Below, one piece after another: positions 27,030 through 38,760 of a stretch of DNA of 64,000 nucleotides (position 1 is the stretch's first letter; the number at the start of each line of letters is the position of its first letter). Under the pieces are notes generated by a model. That model worked only from the letters and a program-made list of their open reading frames with translations. It ran no database searches and was not told where the DNA came from. The position numbers and the translations under genes were made by a program. This DNA is from Medicago truncatula (lineage: Eukaryota; Streptophyta; Magnoliopsida; Fabales; Fabaceae), in NCBI RefSeq assembly GCF_003473485.1, contig NC_053042.1:2492501-2556500 (forward strand), given 5' to 3'.

Positions 27030-27104
27030 CTTATGATGTAAGCTCTAATGCTATAAGCCTTAATGCTATAAGCATCTATATAAGTTGTTTATCCAAACAG
27101 GGCC

Positions 27105-27722
27105 TTAGTATAACTCGCTAAGGCTTTTGTTCTTTGTTTATTGGCTATAACTTATATTAAGTCCTAACCTTGACACTTTTTGTGAGGGTGTGGACCTCAT
27201 GTTTTTAATATATTCAATTTTGTCTTCTTCTTAGAAAAAAAACACTTCGATTTTAATTTTGTTAAGAATATTGATTTGATCTTTTTATCTCTTGATTTGA
27301 TTTTTTGACAAACAATAATTATATTATTATAAACATTAAAAATAATAAATAAAAGAAACGAAAAACTTATTAAAAAACGACATTAAAAAGTAAGTAGCAT
27401 TGTATGGACACCAACTTAAATTTAAGAGTTGACCTTAGTAATGGGGGTACATACATGGAGAAGGACCCTTTGTTTATTTTTTTTTATTTTTTCAAGTAAT
27501 TTAGGGGTTATAATTTAAATTTTTTTTCAGGATGAATAAGTGGGGTGTTTGAAATTCGAACCCCGACCCCAATGTATATCCTTACCAACTGAACTATGCT
27601 CACGGATACGGAGGAGGACCCTTTATAAGGTGGATGAATTTTTTTCTTCCTACTTATAAGAAAATGAGTAGACTCGGTAATATTGACATTATAATCTGCT
27701 CCATTCATCTTGGGGCAATTTA
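27105..27722. other. intergenic, no gene seen
   Basis: AT-rich; includes a small tract (27525-27620) with GGATGAATAAGTGGGGTGTTTG and CCTTACCAACTGAACTATGCTCA, a pattern also seen near 14530 and 63180, so probably a dispersed repeat. Confidence 0.35.
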
Positions 27723-27930
27723 GGGTCTGTTTGGGAAACCAAAAAAAGAGCTTTTAGCTTTTAGCTTATAGCTTATAAGCTCGTTTGACAAAAAAAGCTC
27801 TGTTTGGTAACACTTTTTTATCATGAGTTTATAGCTTATTTCACGAGCTTATAAGCTATTCCAAGTAGCGTTTGAGCTTATAGCTTATAGCTTCTCACTT
27901 TTTCTTCCAATTTTACCCTTATAATAGTAA
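27723..27930 (+). mobile_element. truncated MITE, 46.5-kb family
   Basis: Starts GGGTCTGTTTGGGAAACC after TTA and matches the left ~200 bp of the element at 46481-47268 (AGCTTTTAGCTTATAGC, then GTTTGACAAAAAAAGCTCTG, then CACGAGCTTATAAGCTATTC). No right terminus follows, so it is a truncated copy. Confidence 0.65.
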
Positions 27931-28743
27931 TGCAATGATTTTTATTTTTAATTTTTGAATTTCAAAAGACACCCATGAAGCATATTATAATGATACTATT
28001 TTACTATTAGAATAGAAAAGAATTTAGTAAATAAAAAATGAGAAGAAAAAAAACTTTCAACACCCTTGATTTACCATTTGGAATTAGACACAAAGGAAGG
28101 AGAGAGAGATAAGAGGTCAAGAATGTAGAAAAAATCCATAATTTTATGAATGTATTAGAGACATGGCAATCATACATATGACATATAATACATAATAATC
28201 CTTAATTTTTTATACAATTAAGAAGTTAAGTTTCAGAAAAACTTTTATTTACTAATATACTTTTTTGAGGGGCATTAATAGTAATACTAGATCATATGTA
28301 GGAAATCGCACTACATTAATTATCAACCGGTATCTTTAATCATCCAATATTTTTCTTTTTCCTTGATATCGTAACCGATTATTGTAACAGAATGCATACT
28401 GTTATCACAGTTACGTGGTACCAATATGAATGTTGTTACTATAATTGATTATGATATTAACGATTGACAAAAATGTTGGATGATTAAAGATTTATCCGGC
28501 GAATAAGTTTAGATTTCCTACATCCCACTGTCTCTAGTACATTGATAAATCTTAATAAGATTAGAGCTTAGTTAGGGATATGGTCCACAAAAGTGTTTCA
28601 TACTGTAAGTGAAAAGGAGTTCTTTGAAGACAAATTGATTTCAGAGTAACCTAAAAAGGAGTTCTTTAATACAGTACAATAGTATGTTATTAATATTATA
28701 TATTATAGAAGTAACATCAGACTCCTGAAGGTTACTTGAAGTT
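27931..28743. other. 3' flank of SHINE gene, no other feature
   Basis: AT-rich. The part next to 28744 should hold the 3' UTR of the AP2/ERF gene. No other element recognised. Confidence 0.35.
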
Positions 28744-29430
28744 TCAATTAAGTAGCTCTTCAATCATCTGCATGGTAACAATATCCTCTTCATGTTCTAT
28801 CCCATTTTTCTCAGCACAATCACCAACAATTGTACTATTATTAGGTGCTGATTTTTCTGATGATGACACATAATTTGATTCATGACTATCTTCATGTTTC
28901 TTTCCAAGCTCCACCCTTAAGATCCAATTAGAGTCAGAATGTGATCCTGCTCCTTTTTGCCAGACTCCTATGTGAGAATTATCAGCATCAAGCCTCAAAC
29001 AAGTGAGTGATTGAGATTGTTTTTGACAACATTTTGTAAGCTTTTGTTTAAGGAGATGAGAAAGAGCATTTGAAGTGTGGAAAGAGTTATTATTATCATC
29101 ACAATTTGGTGTTAGGGAATTGGCATCTTCAGTTTGATCCTTTGGTATAGGGAAATTGGTTTTGGCATTTTTTCCATTCATCAATATGGCCGCTTGATCA
29201 TATGCTCTGGCTGCAGCCTCTGCTGTCTCAAATGTACCTAGCCATACCCTTCTCTTCCTGTGTAAATTTTGCAGCCATATGATATGGTGTGAAATTATGA
29301 AAATAACAACATTATAATAATGAAACTATAGTGTTGGAGAAGTAGATTACAGTAAAGGGTGACGAATTTCTGAGACCCATGAGCCCCACTGTCGTTGTCT
29401 AACTCCTCTGAACTTGTTACGTTGTACCAT
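28744..29430 (-). CDS. WIN1: AP2/ERF transcription factor, SHINE/WIN1 clade
   Basis: Complete two-exon gene, 197 aa. Exons: 29430-29351 and 29257-28744, with a GT-AG intron inside the AP2 domain after HPLL, the position shared by SHINE genes. SHN/WIN1 factors activate wax and cutin biosynthesis genes in the epidermis. The AP2 domain covers residues about 6-65 ([20 protein letters not shown], then [20 protein letters not shown]). The clade-specific middle motif follows ([19 protein letters not shown], then [12 protein letters not shown] and WILRVELG), and the protein ends with the clade's QMIEELLN. Length agrees with Arabidopsis SHN1 (199 aa). TATATATATA lies about 65 bases upstream of the ATG. 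Which SHN paralogue it is cannot be decided here. Confidence 0.95.
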
Positions 29431-29491
29431 GATCGATTGGTGCCTAATGCCTTTGTATCTGCAGATAATGAATGTGTATTGTATGAGGGGA

Positions 29492-29503
29492 AATATATAT
29501 ATA
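29492..29503 (-). promoter_or_regulatory. TATA box of SHINE gene
   Basis: An ATATATATATAT run upstream of the minus-strand ATG at 29430 and at a typical distance. Confidence 0.45.
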
Positions 29504-30137
29504 GTACAATGCCAAATGTGGAACTTATATGCACCTTGCGAGACTTATATAGATTGTCGGTGGAAATTTGTTTGAACTGGTCCAATCATAGGTTAAACAT
29601 TTGTATAAAGTCTTTGCGTGAATCATCATGTAAATAATATAATGTAATTGTAATTATGAGGCCGGTTAATAAGCATTACGTATTTCATAATAAGTAGTAA
29701 TTAATTCCATGTTTTTGTTCACAACTTATATATATGTATATAGTACTTGAGTATTTCTTTTCAAATATTTGAACATACATACATACAGGTGCATTAAAAG
29801 TTTCAGCTGCACAAGTTTGACATGTCACTAGCTTCCAAAGGCAACTTCAATAAATGAAAAACTATAGTTGGCATTTTTCTATCCATTAAAGTAACAGCAC
29901 AGGCTTGCTGTACTATAAAAGAAAAAACAAGATTTTCTTAGGAATGTGTGTATCCAACAATAAAAATTTATTGTGTCACGTTTCCATGTTTTCATCCTCT
30001 CTTTAAATAGTACTATAATAAATAGGGAAACAACTTAAAACAAGTCGTCCTTATAATAGTGTTTGTGTTAGAATCAATAGTTGTTAGTAATCAATGTATC
30101 AAGAAGGGGAAGATCATATAAATGAGAAAGATCTCCT
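29504..30137. other. upstream region of SHINE gene
   Basis: Probable promoter of the minus-strand AP2/ERF gene. No other gene is visible. Confidence 0.35.
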
Positions 30138-30340
30138 AAAAAATTGCATATATTGAAAAAATTCTGAAAACACAAATTATATGATCTGCATAAGAAACAG
30201 AATTGGGAGAACATAATGATATTCATGAATATCATTTATATGTTCTTTTTTGAATACACACAAATTTATGTATTCAAGAAAATTTATAGTATGATTTTTC
30301 ATGAAAAATTTGTATTCATGAAAGAACATAATGATATTCA

Positions 30341-30372
<32 letters not shown>
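30138..30372. repeat. flank with short hairpins and direct repeat
   Basis: A segment with ATTGAAAAAATTCTGAA and ACACAAATTA (30149-30180) recurs at about 32022-32056, on the far side of the foldback element. Between lie palindromes such as AACATAATGATATTCATGAA (30211 and again near 30325) and a (TA)n tract ending at 30371. Confidence 0.55.
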
Positions 30373-30379
<7 letters not shown>

Positions 30380-31963
30380 GATATTTTGACTCCAAGAGTA
30401 AGTGTAATATCTTACTTCAAATCTTGACATTTAATTTTAATATTGGTTAATGGCTTAGATTAATTGATATAATAGACTTTAATTCCATTTTCTATTGTAG
30501 TCAACACTTATCACGAGTTTTTCTATTTACACCCCATGTTTTTCTGGTTACACCCAAATTTTCTTAAATTTTTTTTATAATACCAAAATTGCCCTTTTAT
30601 ATAAATTTTCTTAAAACCCTAATTTTATTCATTGTCAGTGAGTTTCACCCTCTTTCACCCCACAAAGCGATCGATCAAACAATTTGATGTTCAATATCAA
30701 TCTCCATGAAAATTAAAGAGTGAATCAAAATATTTTTCATCCATACTCAATTGGATATAAGTAAGTGAATTTCTTCTTCTATTTGCTAGTTTCAATTTTT
30801 TTCCTTCAACTGCAATGATGCATTGTACGATTACGGTTTTAATTTACATTGGCAAGGTTAACTTAAATTCAGTTTAAGTAGGTTCATAGGTTCATGTAAA
30901 CTTAGTTTACATGAACCTACTTAAATTGAGTTAACATGAACCTACTTAAACTGAGTTTACATGAACCTACTTAAACTGAGTTTACAAAATCGCAGAACAA
31001 GGAAAACACAAAATCAGAACTGAGAACCCATAACAAGAAAAACACAATCGATTGAAGAACAACACTTGCTAACCTGATTTGCTTCGAATTTCTTTGAAAT
31101 CATGAATGGACGGACGTGAGAAAGTATGGTTTTGAAAATCTTTGCAGAACACAATCGATCGATTGGAGAATTATGGTTTTGGAAGAAGGGTTTTGGGGTG
31201 TAACCAAAAAAGAAGGAATAGGCTTTTTGAAAATCAAATTTTATGAAAGGGTAATATTGTCATTTTGGGGTGCAACCATGATTAACTAGGGTGCAAGTAG
31301 AAAAACTCCTTATCACTACAAAATAACAAAACAATAAATGTCTTTTAATTGCTTGATTTTTTTTCTTCTTCCATTACTTTTTTTTTGTTTCACGCTAGAA
31401 TTTTTGAGGCTTAAGAGCAAAACTTAAAAACTCTTGCATGGCAAAAATGTTTATCATTAAAAATTGAACAAAACTTAAAAACTCTTTTTTCTTGTTTGTT
31501 CAATATCTTTATTTTTTTTTTGTTTGTTTTAGTTTCTTAAAAAGGCCTGAAACAAAAGATAATAGAACAGAAGTTGAACACGTTTTGTTTTCTTCTATGC
31601 ACCAAACTAGCAAGTATAGTGTTCTTTTCTGCTTATTAACATAATGTCATATATGCAAAAAAAAAAAATTCTTATGCAATTTTTTTGAAGGAATAGAATG
31701 AGTGAATCTTGAAATTTTTATTTCAAGGAAAGGATTTTAATTTAACCCTCAAAAAATATTTTTGCGTGAAACAAAAAAAAATCATGCAATTAAAAGACAT
31801 TTATTGTTTTGTTATTTTGTGGTGATAAGTGTTGACTACAATAGAAAATTGAATTAAAGTCTATCATATCAATTAATCTAAGCCATTAATCAATATTGGA
31901 ATTAAAGGTCAAGATTTAGAGTAAAATATTACACTTACTCTTGAAGTCAAAATATCCTCACCC
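30373..31963. mobile_element. long-TIR foldback element, interrupted
   Basis: Left arm from GGGTAGGGATATTTTGACTC at 30373 and right arm ending ATATCCTCACCC near 31963 are inverted copies of about 200 bp (through AGAGTAAGTGTAATAT, ATTAATCTAAGCCATTA, TAGTCAACACTTATCAC and AACAAAACAATAAATGTC). The left arm is split by the insertion at 30515-31308, after which it resumes at 31317. It sits between (TA)n tracts, so its TSD cannot be read. No coding capacity. Confidence 0.8.
30515..31308. mobile_element. TIR transposon with exact 8-bp TSD
   Basis: Termini GAGTTTTTCTATTTACACCC and (inverse right end) GAGTTTTTCTACTTGCACCC, flanked by exact CTTATCAC at 30507-30514 and 31309-31316. The 8-bp TSD suggests hAT; no transposase. 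It interrupts the arm of the surrounding foldback. Inside, 30886-30985 holds a palindrome (AGGTTCATGTAAAC/GTTTACATGAACCT) followed by tandem 25-bp copies containing ATGAACCTACTTAAACTGAG. Confidence 0.85.
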
Positions 31964-33769
31964 ATATATATATATATATATATATCATGAAAAATTTACA
32001 CATAATGATATTCATGAAATTGCATATTGAAAAAATTCTGAATACACAAATTAAACTATATTTACATAGAGCTTATGAACGATATGATTAACTATCTTAC
32101 TAGTTAACAACCGTAACTTACTCTTAAAGAATGTAACTAACTTGTAACAGAGTTGTAACTAGCTCACTAATCATGAAACTAATTTTATATTCATAATACT
32201 ATTATTAAATTTATTAACAATTAATATATATTGGGTTTATCTATTTGCTTATTGGTTAAAATATTTACACTAATTAAAGAGTATTCGATAAAAATATAAG
32301 ATTTCTATATATAAAAAAAAGTTAAATACTTCAAGATTTTTTTTACAATTAGTTAAACATTTGAAGATGATTCTATAAAAAGTAATCAATAAATTGTTTC
32401 AAAATTGTCTTAAAGTATATAGAGACGGAGGTAGTATACTAACATAAACATATGTTTTTATGGAGCACAATCTAAAGCAGTAATGCACACGTGGATGAGA
32501 AAGTGAAACTAAAATGTCATGAGAAAAAGGGAAATCAGGCTAAATGTGAGGTTTCACGTACATCCAACAACTAGCAGAAACTTGTATTACCTGCGACAAT
32601 AGTCGATTGAGTTGAGTCAGGGTTAAATATTGTAGGTCAAGATGTTTTGGCGAGTAAGATTATTTTTTTTCTATAATTTTTCATTCAGAACACACACAAT
32701 CGATCAAACCAATATTTTTCTTGTAATTTATCCTTATTTTAGTAGCTCACAAAAAATTCCGCACCTTTCGGAGAAGTTAAGAAATTCACATCCCTCTTTG
32801 ACGTAATCTTTTGAAGCAAAAAGAGAATCATAGTTGATCTCTATTAGTTAGTTGATCAACAAGATAGCATAAGGGAAACTAATTTTTTTTATCAAGGGCA
32901 CAGGGGAGGCAAATTAAAAACATGGAAAAAATACAAGAGAACTCTCACCATAACAATTTACATAGTTGAGAGATACAATCTAAAGAGCCAACACATCATT
33001 CATAGTGTAGGTAGTGCAACATCTTAATTTAATCTAAAGCTAATTAGAACCACATCCAAGCCACTATCTTATTAAAGTTCACTGCATTTTGATTAAACTT
33101 TATTTAAAAAAGATCTACATATATTTTTGAGATCTCAAGTAGTCCACGATACATCTACTAATAAAACATAAATTATACAAAGAAATAAAAAAGATTATTC
33201 GACGTAACCAACAAAAAAGATTATTTTACTGGTCAAAGACACTATTCTACTTGAGAAATAAAACATAAATTATACAAAGAAATTCTAAAGATTATTCTAC
33301 ATCCTTAAAAAAAAAGAAACACTATTCTACTGGTCAAAGACAACATACCGTACACTAAGTATGAAGAAAATAGATTATTTTTATTTTTTTCTGAAAGAAC
33401 GAGGAAAATAGATTATTAAATTTAGAATCAAGAAGGATGCATTTTTTCCTAATTTTTTTTTTGAATTTTAAGGAAATATTAACAAGTACATCCAAGATCG
33501 TCTTTAAGGACTTTTGATAGTAAGCTTTTATGAAAATTTATATATTTAATGCATTGAAATTTATAATATTTAATTAACTTTTTAAAAATAATTTCTAAAT
33601 GTAAGATCCTTAAAGAGTGTTCTGAGAGCACTCGTTAGTAAGACCTCTTATTTTATAAGCTAGAAAGGCATTGTTTGTCATTTTTCAGACAACCTAAAAT
33701 GAGACATATATCAATCATACCAAGGTTCTTTCCTGCACAAGATGTGGACATAGAGAACACCACGAACAA
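31964..33769. other. intergenic, no gene seen
   Basis: AT-rich with a (TA)n tract (31964-31985), the flanking direct repeat at about 32022, one isolated Stowaway-type end (GAGACGGAGGTAGTATA near 32420) and local duplications near 33190-33310. No coding sequence recognised. Confidence 0.35.
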
Positions 33770-34210
33770 AAATTACTTACAAGGTACAATCAAACAATCG
33801 AATACAACAAAGAAACTCTGCTAGGGGGCTAACCTCAAATATATCAAAGGATCAATGATTAAGATCAAAAGTTAAAGTTGAGTTTTTTGCTTTCAACTAC
33901 CTAAAAGATAATTTTTTTTTACCTTTTTAAACAAATGATCAATTGAATCCGCTTTACCTAATACAACGATAGTTCCTTTCCTTCCGGATGACTCTTATAT
34001 AGACTAATCAATTTATAATTTTATTAGAGAAACCACCGAGTGTGCCAAAAAATAACCCCCATAGTCAGACTGCTTTAAAGGGGTAACCACTATCTAACTA
34101 ATAATCAAATGCTTCTAAAATTGTGCATCCCAAAAGTAAATGGTCGATGTTTAAAGAAACATAAACACCTACATTTTGTTGAAGAATCCCTTACTTTACA
34201 AGATTATCTT
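33770..34210 (-). pseudogene. LINE reverse-transcriptase C-terminal remnant (zf-RVT tail)
   Basis: On the minus strand, with several frameshifts and stops, short blocks resemble the end of plant LINE ORF2: DHLLLGCTILEAFD-like, LVYIRVIRKERN (the family's VWVIWKERN box), and a run equivalent to LLEKVKL..FRWLKAKN. The order and spacing fit. Too decayed for firm boundaries. Confidence 0.5.
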
Positions 34211-34593
34211 GAATTGATGATCAATTTTGTAACAAGCGTCAAGCAAAAAAAAAAAAAACGAAATTTTTAACTGAACAAATATATTCCAAATTATATTGTA
34301 AAATTCATTATGTTGCATCGGTTTCACCGTCGTGAATAAACGATGAACCTCACTAATAGTATAACCTTTATCAGATGTTAGTTGTCATTTTCACCTATCT
34401 TCCAAACCGTCATGCAAAAGAATAACATGGTTTATCTTTTGTCAAAAAAAAAAAAAACATGGTTTATCTTCATAATTTTACATCTTATCCTATTTTATTC
34501 ATTATTTCATAACGACATTTTTTCAATTTTAAATTTTTACATTCTAAACATAATATCATATCATAATATATATCATCACTAACATCCAAACAC

Positions 34594-34940
34594 ACTATTT
34601 TTGTGATTTCGTCGTGTTTATATGACTTTGTTTACTTTGATTTTATGTCTTTATATGCCTTGGATTTTCCGTCTTAGTACGATATTATTTGATTGAGGTT
34701 GAAAGGTTAGCTTTGAATAAGTGCAGATTCAATTAATGACTTTTACGTCATCAACGTTGCAGATCCGGAGACATGAATTTTCTGGAGACTTAATGAATAT
34801 AATCATATTTGTAGGCATAAGTATTCTATCATTTTATGCTATTAACGTGGATACTATGAGTTTGTTCGCAGATTCATCTTTTTTATTTTTAGTGACTTTG
34901 AATTTGTACTATATCGAAATAATTTATCAATTTAAATGAA
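34594..34940 (+). repeat. dispersed repeat family, copy 1
   Basis: Matches 61890-62235 in inverted orientation. Shared blocks include GTGATTTCGTCGT, GATTTTCCGTCTT, ATCAACGTTGCAGA and GACTTTGAATTTGTA. A weaker third copy lies at 58070-58160. No coding sequence. This could be the 3' end of a retroelement; the family is not identified. Confidence 0.6.
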
Positions 34941-36128
34941 TAAATATCGTTTATTTTTATAAAAATAAATAAAATAAATCCAAACGCACTAATACATTAA
35001 GTTCTGAATAATCTAAAATAAACAGCTCATAAGAAGTCAAAACCCATTAGGTGGTGTTTCCACGTTTTCAATACAAGACGTCTTCAATACAGCTTTCTAA
35101 ATAAAATAGTTTTCAATATAATTTTCCAAACCACCAAACAGGTCTTTATATAATCCTTTATTATTTTTCAAGAGAACCAAACAACTCGAATATTTGCTTC
35201 CCTAGTTGATTCTTTATTAAGGCATTTTGTACTCAATTTTCTGCTAACATTATTATTCTTATCATTATTGTGCATGAGGGACTATAAATCCTCTCCTTCA
35301 AGTTCAACGATTCATAATTATTGGTGAAAAATCTCATCATTGACTTTGTGTGAATACAATACAACCTTAAGTGTATAGGGTGAGTTCTTTGCTCTCTATT
35401 TTGTTTGTCTTCTTTTGGTAGTTGAAAAGAACATTGACTAATTAACCAATTCAATTCCACTATTTTCAACTGTTCCACTCATTACTTAATCTCAAAGTAA
35501 TTAACTTTTATACATGCCTTTTTGATTAGTAATGATTCTACAATTTTATTCTCTTAATTAACTTGCTTACCAAGTAAAATATAAAACATCCAATCAAATT
35601 TTGCTACTCTCTTAACTATTCTGTGTATTTTAAGGTTATTTCTATGTACTTTGCACTGTTTTTCTTAAATCATGTTTAGGAATCTTTGCTTGTACTTGCT
35701 TTGTTATTAAGCAAGCATAATTGTTTTGTCATTCTTTAATTGGATTCTTTTGAAATTGGTATAATATGACACAACACATGGAATTTGCTTCGGTTATAGG
35801 ATTTTCAATTTCATGAGATATATGTATTCTAGGTGTTGCTTGTTAGCACTTTTTGATAGATTCTCTATAAAGAAACTTTGCAGTTCAATTTTTCTGTTTT
35901 GCTGTTATTACTTTCGCATTCTTGTCATTATCTCCATGGAAAAATTCAAGCATAAATGCAAAGAAATTTTCTCTGTGAGAGTGAAACTTGTTTTATGTCA
36001 ATTCTATTTGCATTAAATTTATTGTTACAAATAATAGTAGTTGAATGCATAGTTTTTTTCGTGATTGTAACATGATTGTATGATTCTTAGTCACACTTTT
36101 TGTTGAACATGTTTTTTGATAGAGCATA
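34941..36128 (+). other. upstream/leader region of Gag1-clamp gene
   Basis: No separate gene. A leader exon probably lies around 35230-35383, ending with a GTGAGTT donor at about 35384, joined to an acceptor TTTTGATAG at about 36119-36128. These sites are inferred only from splice consensus. Confidence 0.35.
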
Positions 36129-36170
36129 GGTTGTCTTAGAAGCCGCGAAAAACCTCAAGCTACTGTTTCA

Positions 36171-37094
36171 ATGGATGAGGGATGTAAGGGAGAAATAATT
36201 CAAGGCCAAACCGTGACTAAAGATGATGGATCATCAGGCTTCTGGAGCAGCAGCACTTTTGAAAAGGATCATAGTGAAGCTCGGTCGCGGAGAAGTGTTT
36301 CTTCGAGTGGAATAACGATGAGTATTTCTTCTGATCTTCAAAGTAGTTCGAGCAGTCAAATTAGTCCTCCTGAATCTGTCAACCAAGGCATGTTTATGTT
36401 ATTTCCATTGTTTCCTATTTTCAAAATTCTGCAGGATAGTTTATGAAAATAACTTATAGCTTATATCCAAATAATTTGACTTTACTTTATTTGTCATTAT
36501 AGAATTAAGTTGTTTATACAAACACGGATTTAAATGATTTTGATTTGACGTCTCACACTGACAAAAGAAGTTTGGTGTATGCAGGGCTTGTTCAATGGAA
36601 CCAGATAAGGCAACAATGGGCTGGAAATAAAAGGTCTGAGAGACAGACAGTAGCTAGAGAACCACGAATAAGGTAAATTTCGTATGAGATAAAGGTTTTT
36701 GATGTTGCTGAAACAGCGACGCCACTGCGATTGAGACTGCATCAGTCGCATTTGACTGCAATTCTACGCAATATTAATAATTACATTGCATTGTTTTGAG
36801 TATGTTTTCTATCTTATGTTTACATCAAGTAATTTTCGACGTGTTTGTTAATTTCTTACTGAGTTCATGTTCCACACAGTTCTAATGCTACCTATGAAGA
36901 TATACTTGGGAATAACAAGCCTTTCCCCCAACCTATCCCTCTAAGAGTATGATTTTATGAACTTTATTCTTCAATTATTGATATTCTAGTAATAAAATAT
37001 GGCACCATATCATTGATTGATTATAATATTTTTGATACAGGAAATGGTTTATTTTCTTGTTGATATTTGGGAGCAAGAGGGTCTATATGATTGA
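36171..37094 (+). CDS. Gag1-like clamp domain (DUF4050) protein
   Basis: Four coding exons: 36171-36387, 36585-36672, 36880-36946, 37041-37094, giving 141 aa from the ATG used here. The C-terminal half shows the family's conserved parts: GLVQWNQIRQQWAGNKR, then ATYEDILGNNKPFPQPIPL, then EMVYFLVDIWEQEGLYD. The N-terminal half has the conserved FWSSSTFE and Ser-rich segments. Plant members are of unknown function, and no enzyme motif is present. The frame is open upstream of 36171 to about 36129 and reads SIGCLRSREKPQATVS, which resembles the GCLGC-type start of relatives, so the true ATG may be in an upstream exon that I could not place. The first coding intron has a GC donor (36388-36389). 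Confidence 0.8.
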
Positions 37095-37733
37095 TTGATA
37101 AAGCAAAATAGACATTTCTTCATTCTCCTATTGGATGGATAATTGTAAATGGTGTAACTCTTGCAAACTATTTTGATTTTAATTACTTGGTAACAAGAAA
37201 TTTAATCAATGTAAAGAATTAGTTTTTTTTAGGAAGTAGTTAAATTACTTGTTAACATCGATTATTATATGGTTTCAGTTATTGATTTTAACGGATCAAG
37301 TTGATCTCACCAACAGCAACCTTTACAAGATTTCCGTACAAACTTCCAAACACACCGAACGAGGAGGTCCAAAGAATCAACTGATCAACCATATAATTTT
37401 TATAATTACTGCAATTGCATCACATAAATTAAATTAATGATAAAGATGACACTTTTTTTAGTAAAGAAGACACGAAAATTTAAAATAAGCATTCTTGACA
37501 TGTTAACTTCTTTAAATAAAAAATTAATAGAAACCACAACATGCACATATACGTAGATAAAAGATTCACATTGCTTTTATTTTAATCTTGACAAATTGGA
37601 GACTGGTTGGTTCATAACAAACAAAGTTTTTTTTATTTTCTTATTAACCAATATTCTTACCCAACTTCTTAATGATATGTTTATTTTATTTAGCTAATCA
37701 CCTCTTTTATTATTGATATCAGAAAATCAAGTA
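37095..37733. other. 3' flank of Gag1-clamp gene
   Basis: Probable 3' UTR and intergenic DNA; no further gene. Confidence 0.35.
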
Positions 37734-38025
37734 CTACCTCCGTCCCTAATTATAGAGCCATTTTGAAAAAATAACGGGAATTAAGATAATGAACATTTGT
37801 ATTAAATATATTTGTAATTACTATTGTTTTTACAATTTTATCCTTTAAGAGAGAGTTGGTTTATGTTTTCAACATGTTATTTATTGCTGATTGTAAAAAA
37901 AGATGTATAATAAATATGAGCATGTATGTAAAGAAATAATTAATGTAGTTGGAAATACCAAAAAGTTCTTATAAAAAGGGACAAAAAAATTTTCAAAAGG
38001 GTTTTATAATTAGGGACGAAGGTAG
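37734..38025. mobile_element. Stowaway-like MITE
   Basis: Ends CTACCTCCGTCCCTAATTAT and the inverse, ending TAATTAGGGACGAAGGTAG, with TA at 37732-37733 and 38026-38027. Length 292 bp. Confidence 0.85.
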
Positions 38026-38601
38026 TATTTTTTAGCGCTAATGTTACATTAATCTTTGCCGAGGTTCTTTTTGTAAATCTTTGAGTGTAAAGATTAATGT
38101 GCATTAAGTTTAAGTTCCTCGGCAAAAAAATTTGGATCATTCTAAATTGAAGAAATTTGAAGGTGTATGATCAACTTGAACTACACTTACTCCATTGGTA
38201 AGTATCTTGGTTATCCTTTACTTGCTGGAAGGGTTACCAATGCATATTTTTCCTATTTTATTGATTAGATCTTCGAGGTTGGCTGGTTGAAAAGTTAGGC
38301 TTTCAAGTAGACCCGAGAAAGTAACTTTGGCAAAATTAATTCTTAGCTTTATACCCATTTACACCATGTATAACTATTGGCTTTCAGAGGGCATATGAAA
38401 CAAGATTGATTCTAGTATTAGACAATGTATTTGGGGTGGAAATATTGTACATTGGGTGAATTGCAACACTAATACCAAATCACCTCAAAGAGGCGACATT
38501 GGTATCAGAAAAGCTAGACTTGTCATTATGGCTATGTTGGGAAAGCATGTCTGGAATCTCATTCAGAATCCTGAATTCCTGATAAGTTATAGGTACAATT
38601 A

Positions 38602-38760
38602 AATGTGTTCAAAACTGATCCAATTCAAACTACATTGGTTTGGTTCGAATTTTATTTTAAAAGTCAACTGAACCAAACCAAATCGCATACTTATTTATCT
38701 TGCGGTTCGGATAACTTTTAGCCTCAAAATCGAACCAAACTGCACCGCAAACACCCTTAA
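38602..38760. mobile_element. small MITE in LINE, 8-9-bp TSD
   Basis: A 159-bp insert bounded by GTACAATTA at 38593-38601 and 38761-38769. The right end inverted is TTAAGGGTGTTTGCGGTGCA and the interior carries GGTTTGGTTCGAATTTT-type symmetry, typical of hAT-like MITEs. Removing it restores the LINE reading. Confidence 0.75.

Larger units (their letters stand above)
22314..27104. mobile_element. Tourist-like host element containing a Harbinger transposon
   Basis: Outer termini GGTCCCGTTTGGATCGGTTT (left) and, inverted, GGCCCTGTTTGGATAAACAA (right), flanked by TTA at 22311-22313 and 27105-27107. Subterminal regions share AGCTTAT/ATAAGCT motifs with the other Tourist-like elements here. A (TA)n tract lies at 22746-22782. 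Without the inserted 4.0-kb element its own length is about 0.76 kb, with no coding sequence. Confidence 0.7.

Noticed and set aside
32400-32440. isolated Stowaway-type termini (also near 8670, 45214, 48009 and 61001)
   Set aside because: Each shows only one terminus with no matching inverted partner and TA pair in range, so they were not called as elements.
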